Counted from the stretch's first letter, positions 10,413 to 22,199 are shown. The stretch is DNA of 64,000 nucleotides from Halichondria panicea (GCF_963675165.1 NC_087390.1:3855175-3919174), one strand, 5' to 3'. The notes: generated by a model from the sequence alone, not told the origin. A program made the numbers and translations.

Positions 10413-11639
10413 ATGGCTCAACTTCACCTCACACAACCTTCAGAATTCGACTTTCGGAATCCAGATGACTGGCCGCGATGGAAACGCCGCTTCGAGCAGT
10501 TTCGTGTTGCATCAGGACTATCTGAAGATAGCGAAGGGAAGCAAGTAAGCACCCTACTCTACTGCCTTGGTGAACAAGCTGAAGCTGTACTCATATCCAC
10601 TAATGCCACGGCAGAAGACCGAGCAACATACTCTTCGACCATTACAAAGTTTGATGGATTCTTTAAGATTCGCAAGAATGTGATTTTCGAACGAGCGCGG
10701 TTCAACCGAAGGAACCAGCAAGACGGTGAGAGTGCAGAACAATATATTATGGCATTGTATAACCTAGTTGAGAACTGTGACTATGGGAACTTACAGTCTG
10801 AAATGATCAGGGACAGGCTGGTAGTAGGAATCAGAGACGCAGCATTGTCTGAGCGACTCCAGACGGACGCAGAACTCACTCTTGAAAAAGCAAAACAGAC
10901 TATTCGCCAACGAGAAGCCGTTCACGAGCAACAAAACCTACTCAAAGGAGTAGAGTCACAACAAACGGTCGCAGCAGTTGACAGTCATAGAAGCTACGGA
11001 AGACAGCGAAGTAACCAGGGAGGTAGGACCAATCAAACGAAACGATGAACACGATGCGGCAAAGAGGCATATCCAAGAGAGAGGTGTCCAGCCAAGGATG
11101 CAGAGTGTTACCGGTGCAAGAAAAAAGGCCACTACGGAAGTAAGTGTCTCTCCAGATCCACTGCAGATTCAGTTGCAGTCGAAGACGAAGAAGATGATAA
11201 CACCGATTGTGCATTTCTTGACACCTTGACACCTTCAAAGCAGGAAACCACGTGGTCAACACACATTCAGCTGAATAACAAACTGACACAATTCAAGCTA
11301 GACACAGGTGCTGAGGTTACTGCTATCAGCTCAGCCACACACCAACAACTGGGCAAGCCCAAACTAAACGCCCCTGGAAAACTCTTATATGGCCCTTCTA
11401 GACAACCTCTGAAAGTGCTGGGCAAGTTTAAAGGAACGTTTGCACGCAACGGCAAACAGTCCCAACAACAGGTATATGTGGTCACAGGACTCAAGACCAA
11501 TCTGTTGGGCCTACTGGCCATTATGGCTCTGAACTTAGCCGCCCGCCTGGACACTACGACGCAGGAAGAAAAAACTGACAGTGAGACAGTGAGATTAGGA
11601 AGCAGTTTCCAAATGTTTTCAAAGGCCTGGGAAACCTAG
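10413..11639 (+). CDS. gag: G1 gag and protease, one in-frame stop
   Basis: The ATG at 10,413 lies just after the primer-binding site. The first 200 residues are a gypsy gag (FRNPDDWPRWKRRFEQFRVA; FNRRNQQDGESAEQYIMALY). A TGA at about 11,046 interrupts the frame, which continues unchanged into zinc knuckles (CGKEAYPRERC; CYRCKKKGHYGSKC) and an aspartic protease with LDTGAEVTAIS. The protease ends with LLGLLAIMALNL. The frame is lost near 11,580 where an 8-bp unit (ACAGTGAG) is duplicated. Gag forms the particle and binds RNA. The protease processes the polyprotein. Confidence 0.85.
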
Positions 11640-14227
11640 GGGAGGAATTCACCATCAAACACCATCAAACTCAAACCCGACGCAACACCTCATGCACTCT
11701 TTGCACCTCGACACACACCACTACCAATCCGACCACAAGTGGAAGCAGAACTCAAACGGATGGAATCAATGGGAGTAATCTCAAAGGTTGACGAACCAAC
11801 CCCATGGTGTGCTGGGATGGTGGTGGTGCCCAAGAAACAGGGCAAAGTCCGTATTTGCGTTGACCTCAAACCTCTTAATGAGAATGTACTCCGTGAAGTC
11901 CACCCAATGCACTCGCCCAGCTCACTGGAGCAAAACTGTTCTCCAAACTCGATACCAACTGTGGCTTCTGGCAGATTCCTCTCGCAAAGTCATCACAACT
12001 GCTCACAACCTTTATCACCCCATTCGGTCGTTACCATTTCAACAAACTACCATTTGGGATCTCCAGCGCACCAGAACACTTCCAAAAGAGAATGTCGGCA
12101 ATCTTGTGTGGCCTAGATGGAGTTGTTTGCCAAATGGATGATGTTCTAGTATTTGGACGCGACCAGGCAGAGCACGACACAAGGCTCACAGCAGTCCTCA
12201 AACAAGTTGAATCTGCTGGGGCTACTCTAAACCCAGAAAAATGCGAATTTTCACGCAAGTCGCTGAAGTTCTTGGGACACATAATTGATGCCAATGGTAT
12301 CCGAGCAGATCCAGAGAAGACTGCCGCCATCCGAGAGATGAAACCACCCACCAACGTGTCCAAACTGAGGAGATTTATGGGCATGGTAAACCAGTTGGGT
12401 AAATTCTCCAAGGACCTCGCTACTCTGACAGCACCCCTACGAGTACTGCTGAGCAAAAAGCAAGCATGGACATGGGGCCCGAGTCAGGAACAGGCCTTTT
12501 CTCAAGTGAAAGAAGAGCTCTCAAAGTCAACAATCCTTGCCCTTTTTGACGTCAGAAAAGAATCAAAGATCTCAGCTGACGCCTCAGCCTACGGGGTGGG
12601 AGCGGTTCTACTACAGAAGACCAAATTGGGCTGGAAACCTGTTGCATATGCATCTCGATCACTCTCCGAAACCGAGCAGAGGTACGCTCAAATTGAGAAG
12701 GAGGCCCTGGCCATCACCTGGGCATGTGAAAAATTCTCTATGTACATTCTGGGCAAACGATTCGCAATTGAGACGGATCACAAACCTCTGGTCCCTCTTC
12801 TAGGAATCAAGCACCTAGATACACTCCCTCCTCATGTTCTCCGATTCAGACTACGGCTTGCACGGTTCGATTACTCCATTGAGCATGTTCCAGGGAAGTA
12901 CTTGTACACCGCAGATACTCTCTCACGTGCACCAGTCTCCGGAAGTGATGACCCCGACTCAGAGCTCGCGGAACTGGCCATGGAAGCCTGTGTTACTCAT
13001 CTCCCAGCAGGAAAAGATCGACTCAGTGAGTATCAACAAGCCCAAGGCTTAGACCCCCTGTGCTCGCTTGTGATCAAGTACTGCCGTACGGGCTGGCCTA
13101 CCAAGAATAAAGTAGATGAGGCACTTGCACCCTACTGGGAAAACCAAGGAGACTTCACTTTACATGACAACCTCCTGCTACATGGGAGCCGGATAGTCAT
13201 ACCAGCATCAATGCAACAACAGACTTTGATCAAGCTACATGCAGGACATCAAGGCATCGAGAGATGTAGACTGAGAGCCAGGATCTCAGTATGGTGGCCA
13301 GGAATATCCAGCCAAATCGAAAGGTTGGTGAAGACCTGTTCACATTGTGTCGAGCACACCTCGGAAGGAGCCCCTAATGCCGACAGCTCTTCCTGACTTC
13401 CCCTGGCAAAAGATAGGGACGGACCTGTTCACACTCAAGGGGACTATCTACATTGTGGCAACTGATTACTTCTCAAGATATCCAGAAGTAATAAAGTTGA
13501 CGACTACAACTTCGTCAAGCATCATTTCCGCCCTCAAGTCGATTTTTGCTAGATATGGCATACCAGAAGAGGTCCTCAACGACAATGGTCCCCAATATTC
13601 ATCACAGGAATTTCATGATTTTGCGAAGGAGTATGACTTCAAGCATACTACAAGTAGCCCTCATTTCCCACAAAGCAACGGTCATGCTGAAAGAGCCGTC
13701 CAGACAGCCAAGAAGTTGTTAAAAGGTTCAACTGATCCATACTTGTCACTACTGACGTATCGGACAACTCCACTACCCTGGTGTGGATTATCGCCAGCGG
13801 AACTACTGATGGGAAGACGACTCCGGTCTAACATTCCCCAAACAATTGGAACTCTTACTCCACAATGGCCACATCTGGAAGACTTCCGAGTTGCAAACGC
13901 AGAGTTAAAACAGAAACAGAAATCGAACTACGATTCACGTCACGGTGCAAGACCACTTGCTGACATTCCCCACTTGCTGACATTCCCAATGATACCCAAG
14001 TCTGGGTGACAACATCTGGTACTCAGGCACCAGGACAAGTTACTGCTCATGCGGACACCCCGAGATCATACCTGGTGACCACCCCAACCGGAGTGATCCG
14101 TCGAAACCGAACTCACCTGACAGTGAACCCTGATACGCAATCTGTCGATACCCCGGATGATCACGATCGAAGCCCGATTATGACTAGATCACGTACGGGC
14201 GGGCACACGAGTCACCCCCCCCAATAG
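11640..14227 (+). pseudogene. pol: G1 pol: reverse transcriptase, RNase H, integrase
   Basis: Domains in order: RT start (11,739-11,900: VKFR-type KVRICVDLKPLNENV; WCAGMVVVPKKQGK), fingers and palm in a second frame (SKLDTNCGFWQIPLA; FNKLPFGISSAPEHFQKR), MDDVLVFG catalytic loop (12,135-12,160), RNase H (ISADASAYGVGAVLLQ; ETDHKPLVPLL), integrase zinc domain (HAGHQGIERCRLR ... CSHC) and core (GTDLFTLKGTIYIVATDYFS; NDNGPQYSSQEFHDF; SNGHAERAVQTAKK). The longest intact piece is 12,092-13,396. Breaks: a 10-bp duplication at 11,650-11,670, a small deletion near 11,910, a break near 13,380 and a 17-bp duplication at 13,954-13,987. Confidence 0.88.
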
Positions 14228-14250
14228 ACTTTAAGGCTTTGATTGCCGGG

Positions 14251-14259
14251 AAAGGGAGA
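14251..14259 (+). promoter_or_regulatory. G1 polypurine tract
   Basis: AAAGGGAGA directly precedes the 3' LTR. It is the expected plus-strand primer in reverse transcription of LTR elements. Confidence 0.7.
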
Positions 14260-14391
14260 TGTGACATAACTGACTATTATTAGATAGTATTACATCATGT
14301 GTTCTATATTTAACATCTATATATGATTACTGTATGTTAAGTTTTGTTCAGTTCTGAATATTATTATTATTGCTAAAGCTATAATACCACA
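14260..14391 (+). repeat. G1 3' LTR
   Basis: 132 bp, identical by eye to the 5' LTR, and followed by GTCAA (14,392-14,396), the right copy of the target duplication. Confidence 0.92.
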
Positions 14392-14706
14392 GTCAATATG
14401 GATCCTTTTCCATGGGCTGTTTGGCCAAACCCAAGGATGGAGTGGTGCTTGTTCCTGGCACGATAGGCACGCTTTTGCTTGGTTTTTGATGTTTTTATCG
14501 AGTCCACTCTACCACACGTAACTGCGGGCAATAGCCTTCATTCGGGACATTCCAGGGTGGTTCTCGTCTTTGCATGCAGGTTCTGTGGAATGATTGTGCA
14601 AATTCCCCACATCAAGCAACCACTTTCGATGCCAATTTCAAAAATGGTTGTAGATCCGGTGTCACTTTCTGTGGGCATTCTGATTTGACATACTTTAACA
14701 CCTTGC

Positions 14707-15314
14707 TTAAGGTTGGGTCGGGTCACGTTGGGTAGCCGTCTGCACCTGCTGAGATAGCATCAACTTTACTTGGAAGAGCTGATTCCCTCTTTGCTGATCT
14801 GATGCTTTGCTGATCTGATGACCAAGATATTCTACCGACTTGGCCAAAAAGATACATTTCTCCTTCTTCCCGTGTTCCGTAAAAAGTTTTAGGACTTGCT
14901 CCAGATTGTGTAGGTGGTCTTCTTCTGTTATCAACAGATCGTCTAAGTAGCAGATAACGTGAGGCACTCCACGTAGGATGGTGTCCATCAGTCTTTGCTG
15001 GGGCTGATGCCACGCCAAAAGGAAGTCGGCTGAACTGGTATAACCCTTGATGGGTGTTGATAGTTATCGAGTTCGACCTGTAGATACGCTTGTGACAATT
15101 CATGCTTAGTGAAAAGGGAGCCATTTGCTAGTGTTGCAAATGGTTTAGGCAAGGGGTACTGATCAACTTCAAGGTCAAGGTCTTGGTTGATAGTCACTTT
15201 ATAGTCGCCGCAGAGTCGAAAATGTCCGTCTTTCTTGGGAACTGCGACCAATGGTGCTGCCCAGTCACTGCTAGGTATTTTCTGGATGATACCTTGTTGC
15301 TCCATGCGGTCCAA
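14707..15314 (-). pseudogene. G2 reverse transcriptase
   Basis: The minus strand reads MDRMEQQGIIQKIPSSDWAA, VAVPKKDGHFRLCGDYKV, QYPLPKPFATLANGS and LSQAYLQVELD, then in another frame GVPHVICYLDDLLITEEDHL and VEYLGHQIS. YLDD is the catalytic loop. A frame change lies near 15,050. RNase H is absent: after the RT connection (near 14,700) sequence passes almost directly to integrase. A 16-bp duplication (GCTTTGCTGATCTGAT) lies at about 14,789-14,821. Confidence 0.82.
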
Positions 15315-15315
15315 T

Positions 15316-16068
15316 TCATCTCCAATAGCCTCTTTGGTTGCATAAGGAACAGTATGTGGTTTGAAAAACCGAGGAGTAGCATCTGGCCGTACTCTCGTCC
15401 TTGAACAATGAATCGTATTCGTGTAACAAATTCTTTAGTGTACCTGCAGGGGGAGATTTGACAGTTGCAATACATTTCCAGTCCAACTGGAGGTACTTCA
15501 GCCAATTGCGTCCAAAAAGACTTGGTCCACTTCCAGCAACCACCACAAGCACCACCTGTTCTCCATAATTAACACACACATTAATCTGACCCGTTACCAT
15601 CATAGCCTCATCTGTATATGTCTTTAGCATAGAGAACTTGGCCTTTCTGGAGATAATAGATATTGCAGCTCCGGTATCGATTTCCATCTTGAGTGGAGTA
15701 TACTCGATCTTGACTGTAACTGTGATCGGCTGTGTAGAAGGCTCGTAAGTGTCAGCTTCTGAGTCGGTCAATCGGTATGTGTCAGCTTCTGAGTCGGTCG
15801 AGCTGTTCCCATCTGGTTCCACTAAGTGAGTTTTGAACCTTCTCTTCTCTGTCTTCTTGAACTGAGAGGGTGGGTTGGAGTGACAGGCTCGTGCTATGTG
15901 TCCCTGCTTTCCACATGCTCTGCATCCAGCTGCGGAGTGATTCGACTTTCCACAGCGGTAACAAGGTTGGTTTGGCTGCGGTCTCTTTTTGCTTTGTATG
16001 CTCTTGATGGAGTAGTTGCCAAGCCCCAAGCTATCCCAAGGCATTCCCAAGGCGTTATTAGCGGCCAT
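15316..16068 (-). CDS. G2 gag zinc knuckles and aspartic protease
   Basis: This open frame of about 250 residues starts mid-gag. Two CCHC-type knuckles (CYRCGKSNHSAAGC; CGKQGHIARAC) are followed by a Ser/Asp-rich linker with a near-repeat of DSEADTY, and an aspartic protease with MEIDTGAAISIIS and LFGRNWL. It then runs into the KNLLHEYDSLFKDE linker before RT. The N-terminal half of gag is missing to the right of 16,068, where TAAT-rich non-coding DNA starts. Known role: packaging and polyprotein cleavage. Truncated. Confidence 0.8.
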   Translation of the reverse strand: MAANNALGMPWDSLGLGNYSIKSIQSKKRPQPNQPCYRCGKSNHSAAGCRACGKQGHIARACHSNPPSQFKKTEKRRFKTHLVEPDGNSSTDSEADTYRLTDSEADTYEPSTQPITVTVKIEYTPLKMEIDTGAAISIISRKAKFSMLKTYTDEAMMVTGQINVCVNYGEQVVLVVVAGSGPSLFGRNWLKYLQLDWKCIATVKSPPAGTLKNLLHEYDSLFKDESTARCYSSVFQTTYCSLCNQRGYWR

Positions 16069-16079
16069 GTATCGATAAC

Positions 16080-17190
16080 CGCACCCATTAATTAATTGCC
16101 CTGCAGTGCAAAGGTCGAGGGCGGCAACCGACTGGGCCTATAGATGGGCGTGGCGGGGGCAGGCACTCAAGACAAGTCGATACTTTCGTACTTGTACTTA
16201 GCTTAGTTAGCTAGCTGTTTTTTTTTAGTACTTTAGCTGTCTGCTGCGAGATAGCCTTGAGACACATTTGGAAAAGATACTTAGGAAGGTAACAAATGCC
16301 ACGATCTATGCCAGTCTAGCAAGTATTTTATGTAGAGAACTTAGAGAAGGGCCCTTACTCCCACCCCCACCGTCAGCTCTTGTGTTCTTGCCAATCCCAT
16401 CTAGGAATGAAGTGAGACATCCAATCTATTATGAGAGCTTACTAGCTGTTATAAGGCGTGCATTTTTTGCATACAGAGGGCCGTACTGTTTGGACCTTGT
16501 AGGTAGGCTTTACCAGCCACCTGTTGGGTCTTGTAGGCAGGATACGATGTCCTCTCTACTTCAAACTTCCGTATAAAAAGTGTCAGCATAAGTATTTTGT
16601 ACATGTAACCATGCACGTGCAATTTTCCAAGGGGGGGGGGCACGCTCATGAGTTCGCGAGTGTAATTGGGTCACTATTTTGCACCAGCTGATTTCATTGG
16701 GGACTATACTCACCTCGACAAGAAGCTGCTTTGCTGTCGCAACTCCTCACAAATGGCCTGTCTGCATGCGTGTATTGAGCACTATATATACATACAATTA
16801 CAATAGCATGTATGTCGTGTATGTCGTGTAAATTCCAGGCAGGCAGTCAAAAGTCGTAATTATAAAACACACGTAGCATTGGAATACTCGCCAGACTGTG
16901 TTCCAGACTGTGTTATACAAATAACCTGTATAACTTTTATTAGAGAATACCAAATGCATGCACACAGAATTTGATTATAATTATCATGGCACAAAGGCCA
17001 AGATGTATACACAGGACTCTCAGTAATGCTACACGGAGGAGGTACTTGGCTTTACAAAGCTTAGTTAGTCAAGTTACTAAGATAACAGCTATGCCCCAAG
17101 CCTGCTCTACCCTACATGACCTGACAGCATGCAGAGTGGTATAGTCGGCTAGTGCTAGATCTATACCTATATATACAAGCTCACCTTGTA
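16080..17190. other. No supported gene
   Basis: It may hold the truncated 5' end of G2 near 16,080-16,260. It also has a G-run at 16,632 and several short tandem duplications (16,805-16,830; 16,895-16,918). A 102-residue open frame at 16,268-16,576 has no recognisable motif and is not supported. Confidence 0.4.
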
Positions 17191-17194
17191 CTGC

Positions 17195-17285
17195 TTGAGC
17201 CTTCGCCGCTTGACTCAGTCCAAGAGGCTTGTTGTAGCCTCGACTCGAGCCCGCCTTTCTCAGCGGCCTGGAATCGAGGACAATT
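17195..17285. repeat. CCTCGAnTCnAGnCCG-type terminal repeat, member 1
   Basis: CCTCGACTCGAGCCCG and GGCCTGGAATCGAGG face each other here. The same motif bounds the element at 32,205-32,820 and occurs at 48,878-48,930. It is probably the terminal part of a dispersed MITE family. Confidence 0.5.
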
Positions 17286-17752
17286 GCGTGAAGCAGATCT
17301 GCTAATTCACATGAATAAATAGATTATCAGAACGTACACAAGAACATTTGTATCAATTACTAGATGTGTGTACACAGACAGAACGATTATCAGAACGTAC
17401 ACAACAACGTACAACAACGTACACAACAACGTTTGTCAGATTAGCTACAACGTAAATTCTAGACAGGCCGTTCTAATTATACATGTGAGGTTAAAGGTCA
17501 TCATAAAAATACTGAAACTAATGGTATTAGCTGTGGAATTCACCCGCTTCACACGGTATTTCCGGGCTATTACAGGTATTACCCGTGTACTGTCGGGTCT
17601 AGGTATAATAGGATGACATCATCCATCTAGGACCAAGCAATTTCCATGGCTACTATAGATACTGGCTACTATAGATACAGTAGTTGCCTGTGACCACGTG
17701 GCCAAATCCAGTGAATATAGGCATGCACTAGATATACTATAGGCAAGCTAAG

Positions 17753-18179
17753 GTAGAGTTCAGTGATGAAGAAAAGGGGAAGGAAAAGGAAGAGCTGTTG
17801 AAAGCATTCGAGGGGGGTATGAACAGTGTGTCTAAAGATAGACTCCCTAAAATTCAGGAGCTAGCTCGTGCCCTACATCAAGGTTTGTATTTGGACCCGT
17901 AATACCTCGATTTAAAGCATAGATTCATAGATTTTAAGCCAGACACTTTTTCTTTTGGAGGTTGAAAATTATGTTGAAGTCCTGGTGTCACATATTTAGA
18001 GGGTCGCATCTAATTGGAGCCGGAGGTAGCTCTACAGACTATACTTGCCTCAACCGCCTTAAAACACTAGTTCCAGTGGGCTGCTAGGGTGTGGCTAAAT
18101 TTACCTCCATTTAGGACGCGACAAAAAAAATATTGTCAACACAGTCGCTACTTTTAGAGGTCGCATATTTGGAGGGTCG

Positions 18180-18221
<42 letters not shown>

Positions 18222-21200
18222 ACACACATACTCTCCTCCCTCCACACACACACGCCACACACACACACTCCCCTCCCTTCCCTCCACACACAATCGAGGT
18301 CTCACGGTACTATGTTTTTGCTTATTACAGTCTCACTACGATCTGTCTTTTACCTCATTGCCTTACATTTTGCGTTTACACGCAGTAGCCTAACCTTGCA
18401 GTGTAAACACTAACTGGCTTAACAAAGTCAAATACTTTGTGTTCCTGTGACGATTTGCTCGGTGTCCCAAATAACACTCTAGTGTTTCAGAAAATGGGGG
18501 TGCCATAGTGTCGAACTAGTGATACTAAACACTGTATGTGCACAAAGTAGCACGTGATAAAGTATTGTAGTAATCTCCTAGTAAATGTTAACTGTGACGT
18601 TTTTTTAGGGGTGTGGTAATCGAACAATTCTAGCTAGTTGTTCGCGTTCAACGTTTAGAGCTGCACACTGCACACTGATAGGAGACGATCTCTTCACAAA
18701 AAACGTCTCCTCTTTACTCACTATTACAACTTCTGTGCGTTGCGTCAAACGTCCGAGTTGCTCACGTGCAATTGACAGGATGTCACGTTACTTTGTGCAC
18801 AGTGTTTGTAGAAGTATCAGTAAGTTTGACACTCTTCTCTTCTTATGCACTCTTGGTTTGATATTAGGCTGACGGTCCATATTCCCATCGTTGTGTTAAA
18901 TAAATATATATGAAAGTAACATGACATGTACATGGGGGTCGGGGGTCTTTTGCGCCCTCTGTTTTCACTGTTGTTAGCTTGCTCTAGCTCTTTCTCAACG
19001 TTATAATTATTGTTCCCACAATAGTGTACGAATACAGTGTAATAATTATAGTAATATAAAATTATATCATTACGATATGTGCAAACAGACGATATGTGCA
19101 AACAGACATTATTCTGGTCAGCTCTGTAATACTCGCTACTATGGGGGACGTCCGATCAGGTTATATTATGTATACGGCACGTTTAGGTGTATACTAGGCT
19201 AGCAGTATTCATCATTCCCCACGGTCTCTCATGCTCCTATAAGGATAAGGTCTCAATTTGCTCAGACACTGGATTGAAGTGTCTGCTATAATACAGAAGA
19301 GTTTCATATTTCAGACATGGGATCCTCTCATCAGCTTCAGTGCCTCACTCCAGAATTTTGTGTTACAGTAGTGTTTCTGTTAGTGAAATTAAGGGTGATG
19401 CATAAATATCTAAGTAATGTTTGGTGGTATACACAATTTGAATTAGCCTGAGTATATAATATTAATAAGCCCATGCTTATTATGTTGCAGAATTGGATTG
19501 GAAATGAGCGATCTCGTAGAAAGAGAAGCCCAAAAGCTCAGGGCCCCCAACTGCTATAACCTTTTTACACGAGAATTTTTTCAGTCTGCCGGTAAGTGCA
19601 ATAGTACAAGTTATTATGATTTTGAATAGGATCGCAGCATCTGAACAATTTCGTGGCTGATTTTGGTACGTGTATTTCACATCCTTCATTATAATAATTA
19701 TAATAATACTTTCAGGGCAAATAATTAGCCACCTGAGAGGTGTGGTGGTGTCTGTTAGGTGGTGGTGTCTGTTAGTAGGTACGTGAAGTCAGGATGGACT
19801 GTCACAGCAAATTAAAACCTGTTTGCATGTACTGTACGTATACAAACACATGTGTCATGTGTAGACGCATACATCTTACTTGTAAATGCATGACATGTAC
19901 GTATGTGTACCCATGCTGTACCCATCTGCCCACGCTTAACACACATCCCACCCACATTATTCACTCACAACAGAAGGTACGGCAATCTCTGATCTGGGAG
20001 AGAAGAATCGTGCGGCACTTAATCAAGATGAAAGGGGGAGGTATGAACAACTTGCTGCTCAGATTCCCACCGAGTCATCTGCTCCTGGACCAAGCACCCA
20101 CCATGACAAGTGGCATGAAACACAAAGGGCAATTTGCAAGGAAATGTAAGTGGTATCTGTACATACACTCAAAACAACTTGTTATTCTTATCCAGAAAAA
20201 GTATAATTATAATAGCAAAGTCCACATAATAGCAAAGTCCACTTGTGTGCGTGTGTGTGCGTGTGTGCGTGTGTGTGTGTCGCATGCATGTGCATTTTTA
20301 TCGCTTGCATTGAATGCAGTGTGATTGGGCAGAAAAATTCGATGTCCATGTTATGTACATTGTGTGCAATGACTATGTGGGAGGTACTTGGAATCTAATC
20401 CGCACATCCCCACATCGTTCTTAATATCAACTAAATCCGATATGCTAAAATTTGATCATTATAATTATGATAATGGTACTAATAGCAGGGAATTAAGAGT
20501 GTTGGTTCAGCAGCAGCTTAATGCTAAATATTGTGAGTTATCAAACCCGGTATCCGGTAGAAGTAACTAAGAAGTAACTACAATGTGCACATGTGTGTAG
20601 TATACATAATTATGTACTGTGACATTAGAGTAGTACATGTACAAGTATGTTTGGAACGTCTGTCAGCTCTTGCTGTTGGAGATTCACAAGCAAGGGTACC
20701 ATACAAAGCCCTTAAACCCCAGCACGTCATTGGATTGCCTCCTGGGATATCTCTGACCCATCCTTCAAATTTATCTCAGTCTAATCTGGAAGCTGTTTAC
20801 AATAGCTTGTCTTCCATCAAGTTTGTTGGTATGTGTTTTTGAATTTACATTGTATACTTACATGTAAAATAATGTCTTAATAAGAAAAGACTCTTTCTTG
20901 TTCCATACTCCCATACTCTTACGGTAGTGCTTTTTATTCCAGGTGTGCCATTGTACACTGAGACTGAACACTCCTACTGTAGAGGCTCAAGCAACACACG
21001 TGTACGACAGTCTAGCGGTACACAACTTTGTCAAAAAAAGGGGCTGAGGATGACATTGTATTAAATGTGACTCAGAGACAACATCAAACTGTATTTTTGG
21101 TGCGACTGTTCAACTTCTCTCCGAGTCGTAGGGTGCACTGCCATGACATCCCTGACGGCTTTATTCGAGTGACTGTGAGCAAGATCAATCCTGGCACAAA

Positions 21201-21252
21201 GCCATTGGTGAGAGGGACCGATGAAGACTTAGCATTACAGCATGGCCTTTGA
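17753..21252 (+). CDS. Candidate multi-exon gene with HMG-box-like segment, uncertain
   Basis: Splice-flanked coding-like blocks lie in order. 17,753-17,881 contains KEKEELLKAFEGGMNSVSKD, then a GT. 19,491-19,592 contains MSDLVEREAQKLRAPNCYN then LFTREFFQS and GTAAG. 19,974-20,147 contains ISDLGEKNRAALNQDERGRY then EQLAAQ and GTAAG. 20,649-20,827 reads RLSALAVGDSQARVPYKAL then QHVIGLPPGISLTHPS. 20,943-21,252 ends DIPDGFIRVTVSKINPGTK. YNLF...EFF followed by ISDLGEKNRAALNQDERGRYE resembles an HMG-box (DNA bending), where the second helix often reads LGExWxxLxxEExxxYE. Whether all blocks belong to one gene is inference. Several 17-bp duplications (19,072; 19,744; 20,211) lie in the putative introns. 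Confidence 0.35.
18181..18290. repeat. CA/TG microsatellite
   Basis: An almost pure (CA)n run continues with interruptions by CCTCCCTCC. Open frames over it in every phase (poly-Thr/His or Val/Cys) are artefacts. Confidence 0.95.
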
Positions 21253-21259
21253 CTCGTAA

Positions 21260-21620
21260 ATTGACTCGTAAAACATAGTTTACCTCCGAATTTATGATTA
21301 GTGTATGTAACATTTGCAACCTGATTTCTAATTGAGTGATGTTGTGATACCAAAAATTATTGTTATGATCTGAATTAATTCTGAAAATCCTATACTACCT
21401 ATACTAACTATGCTCCCAAAATTCACATAAACTTGAACATTAGCATAGACAAAGCAGTATCCGAAATTCGAAATAAAGTTTGAAATAGCAAGAGAAAAAA
21501 CACATTATAGCTTCATTGCCTTTTTTTCGGGATTATTCAAGTCTCCACCTAAAGGCGTTTCCACTTCATCTTCCTATCATCACTCGTATAAAGCACTAAC
21601 CGTACTCGGCAGTCTCGTGA
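21260..21620. other. No supported gene
   Basis: AT-rich intergenic DNA with no repeat or exon that I can support, apart from a short tandem duplication (TGACTCGTAAAT) at its left edge. Confidence 0.4.
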
Positions 21621-21624
21621 GTTC

Positions 21625-22030
21625 AGCTCAACCTGGCATATTTTCGTTGTATTTCATTTGATTGCCAACAGCATTCGTGAACGGGAGTGAGAGGATTACA
21701 CACAAAATTTCTATCGCTGGTAGCGGCTTCAACTGTATTTTGAAGGAGTGATCCCTGCTGATACTTAAACTGTTCCAAAATTGGAAGAAATTCATTGACA
21801 TACTCGGTTCGGTAGGCCATTTGCTTGGAATGTAAGCGCTCATATCTAGAAATTACCATTCGTATGAAAAGAACCCATTATTCCATTGAAACGTTCGTAA
21901 GCGAACAACCAGAATGCATACAACCAGAATGCATACACCGGTCCGAAATCTTTAGCACAGTCTGCTAGGTGGCAATGGAGATGTAAGTTGATCGTACACT
22001 TTTCTTTACCGTAAAGAGAAGAATATAAAG
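21625..22030 (-). pseudogene. CACTA/EnSpm Tnp2-like transposase fragment
   Basis: The minus strand reads LYGKEKCTINLHLHCHLADC, then KDFGPVYAFWLFAYERFNGI and MGSFHTN. This is the conserved C-terminal block of Tnp2-type proteins (the HLHCHL...FGP.Y.FW.F.YERFNG pattern), also seen at 51,215-51,310. It is only a fragment; downstream text is in shifted frames. A 15-bp unit (AACCAGAATGCATAC) is duplicated at about 21,908-21,937. Confidence 0.75.
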
Positions 22031-22199
22031 CTCCAACAAATGATTTACACGTTTCCTTAGAGATTTCAGGTCACAAAATGCATCTTTTTTTCCTGTGCTA
22101 ATGGTCCGGAGTCTGGATCTGACGAAGAAACCTTCTCGGTACGTAATGCTTGATTATTATGAAGCTAATATTATTGTTTCGAAAGAGTATCTATGTACT

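Larger units (their letters stand above)
10253..14391 (+). mobile_element. Complete young Ty3/gypsy retrotransposon G1 nested in G2
   Basis: Two 132-bp LTRs (10,253-10,384 and 14,260-14,391) are identical by eye. They start TGTGACATAAC and end ATAATACCACA. Both flanks carry GTCAA, a perfect 5-bp target duplication. The primer-binding motif TGGTGGCAGCGG follows the 5' LTR, and a purine tract AAAGGGAGA precedes the 3' LTR. Gag, protease, RT, RNase H and integrase are all recognisable in order. Identical LTRs imply very recent insertion, yet pol is broken by small duplications and deletions. Confidence 0.93.
9409..16070 (-). mobile_element. Ty3/gypsy retrotransposon G2, minus strand, split by nested G1
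   Basis: Gag zinc knuckles and protease (15,316-16,068), RT (14,707-15,314) and integrase (14,392-14,480 plus 9,600-10,252) are in gag-PR-RT-IN order on the minus strand. The RNase H region between RT and IN is missing. G1 sits in the integrase gene with GTCAA on both sides. Joining the flanks across one GTCAA continues the integrase frame (IHIDYAGPFFNKMFL). I could not find a convincing LTR pair; 16,070-16,260 and 9,210-9,410 are the places to look. Confidence 0.8.

Noticed and set aside
16268-16576. 102-residue open frame
   Set aside because: No motif, no splice context, and ordinary chance length for this region.
18101-18393. Cys/Val-rich or His/Thr-rich frames
   Set aside because: Translation of a CA/TG run.
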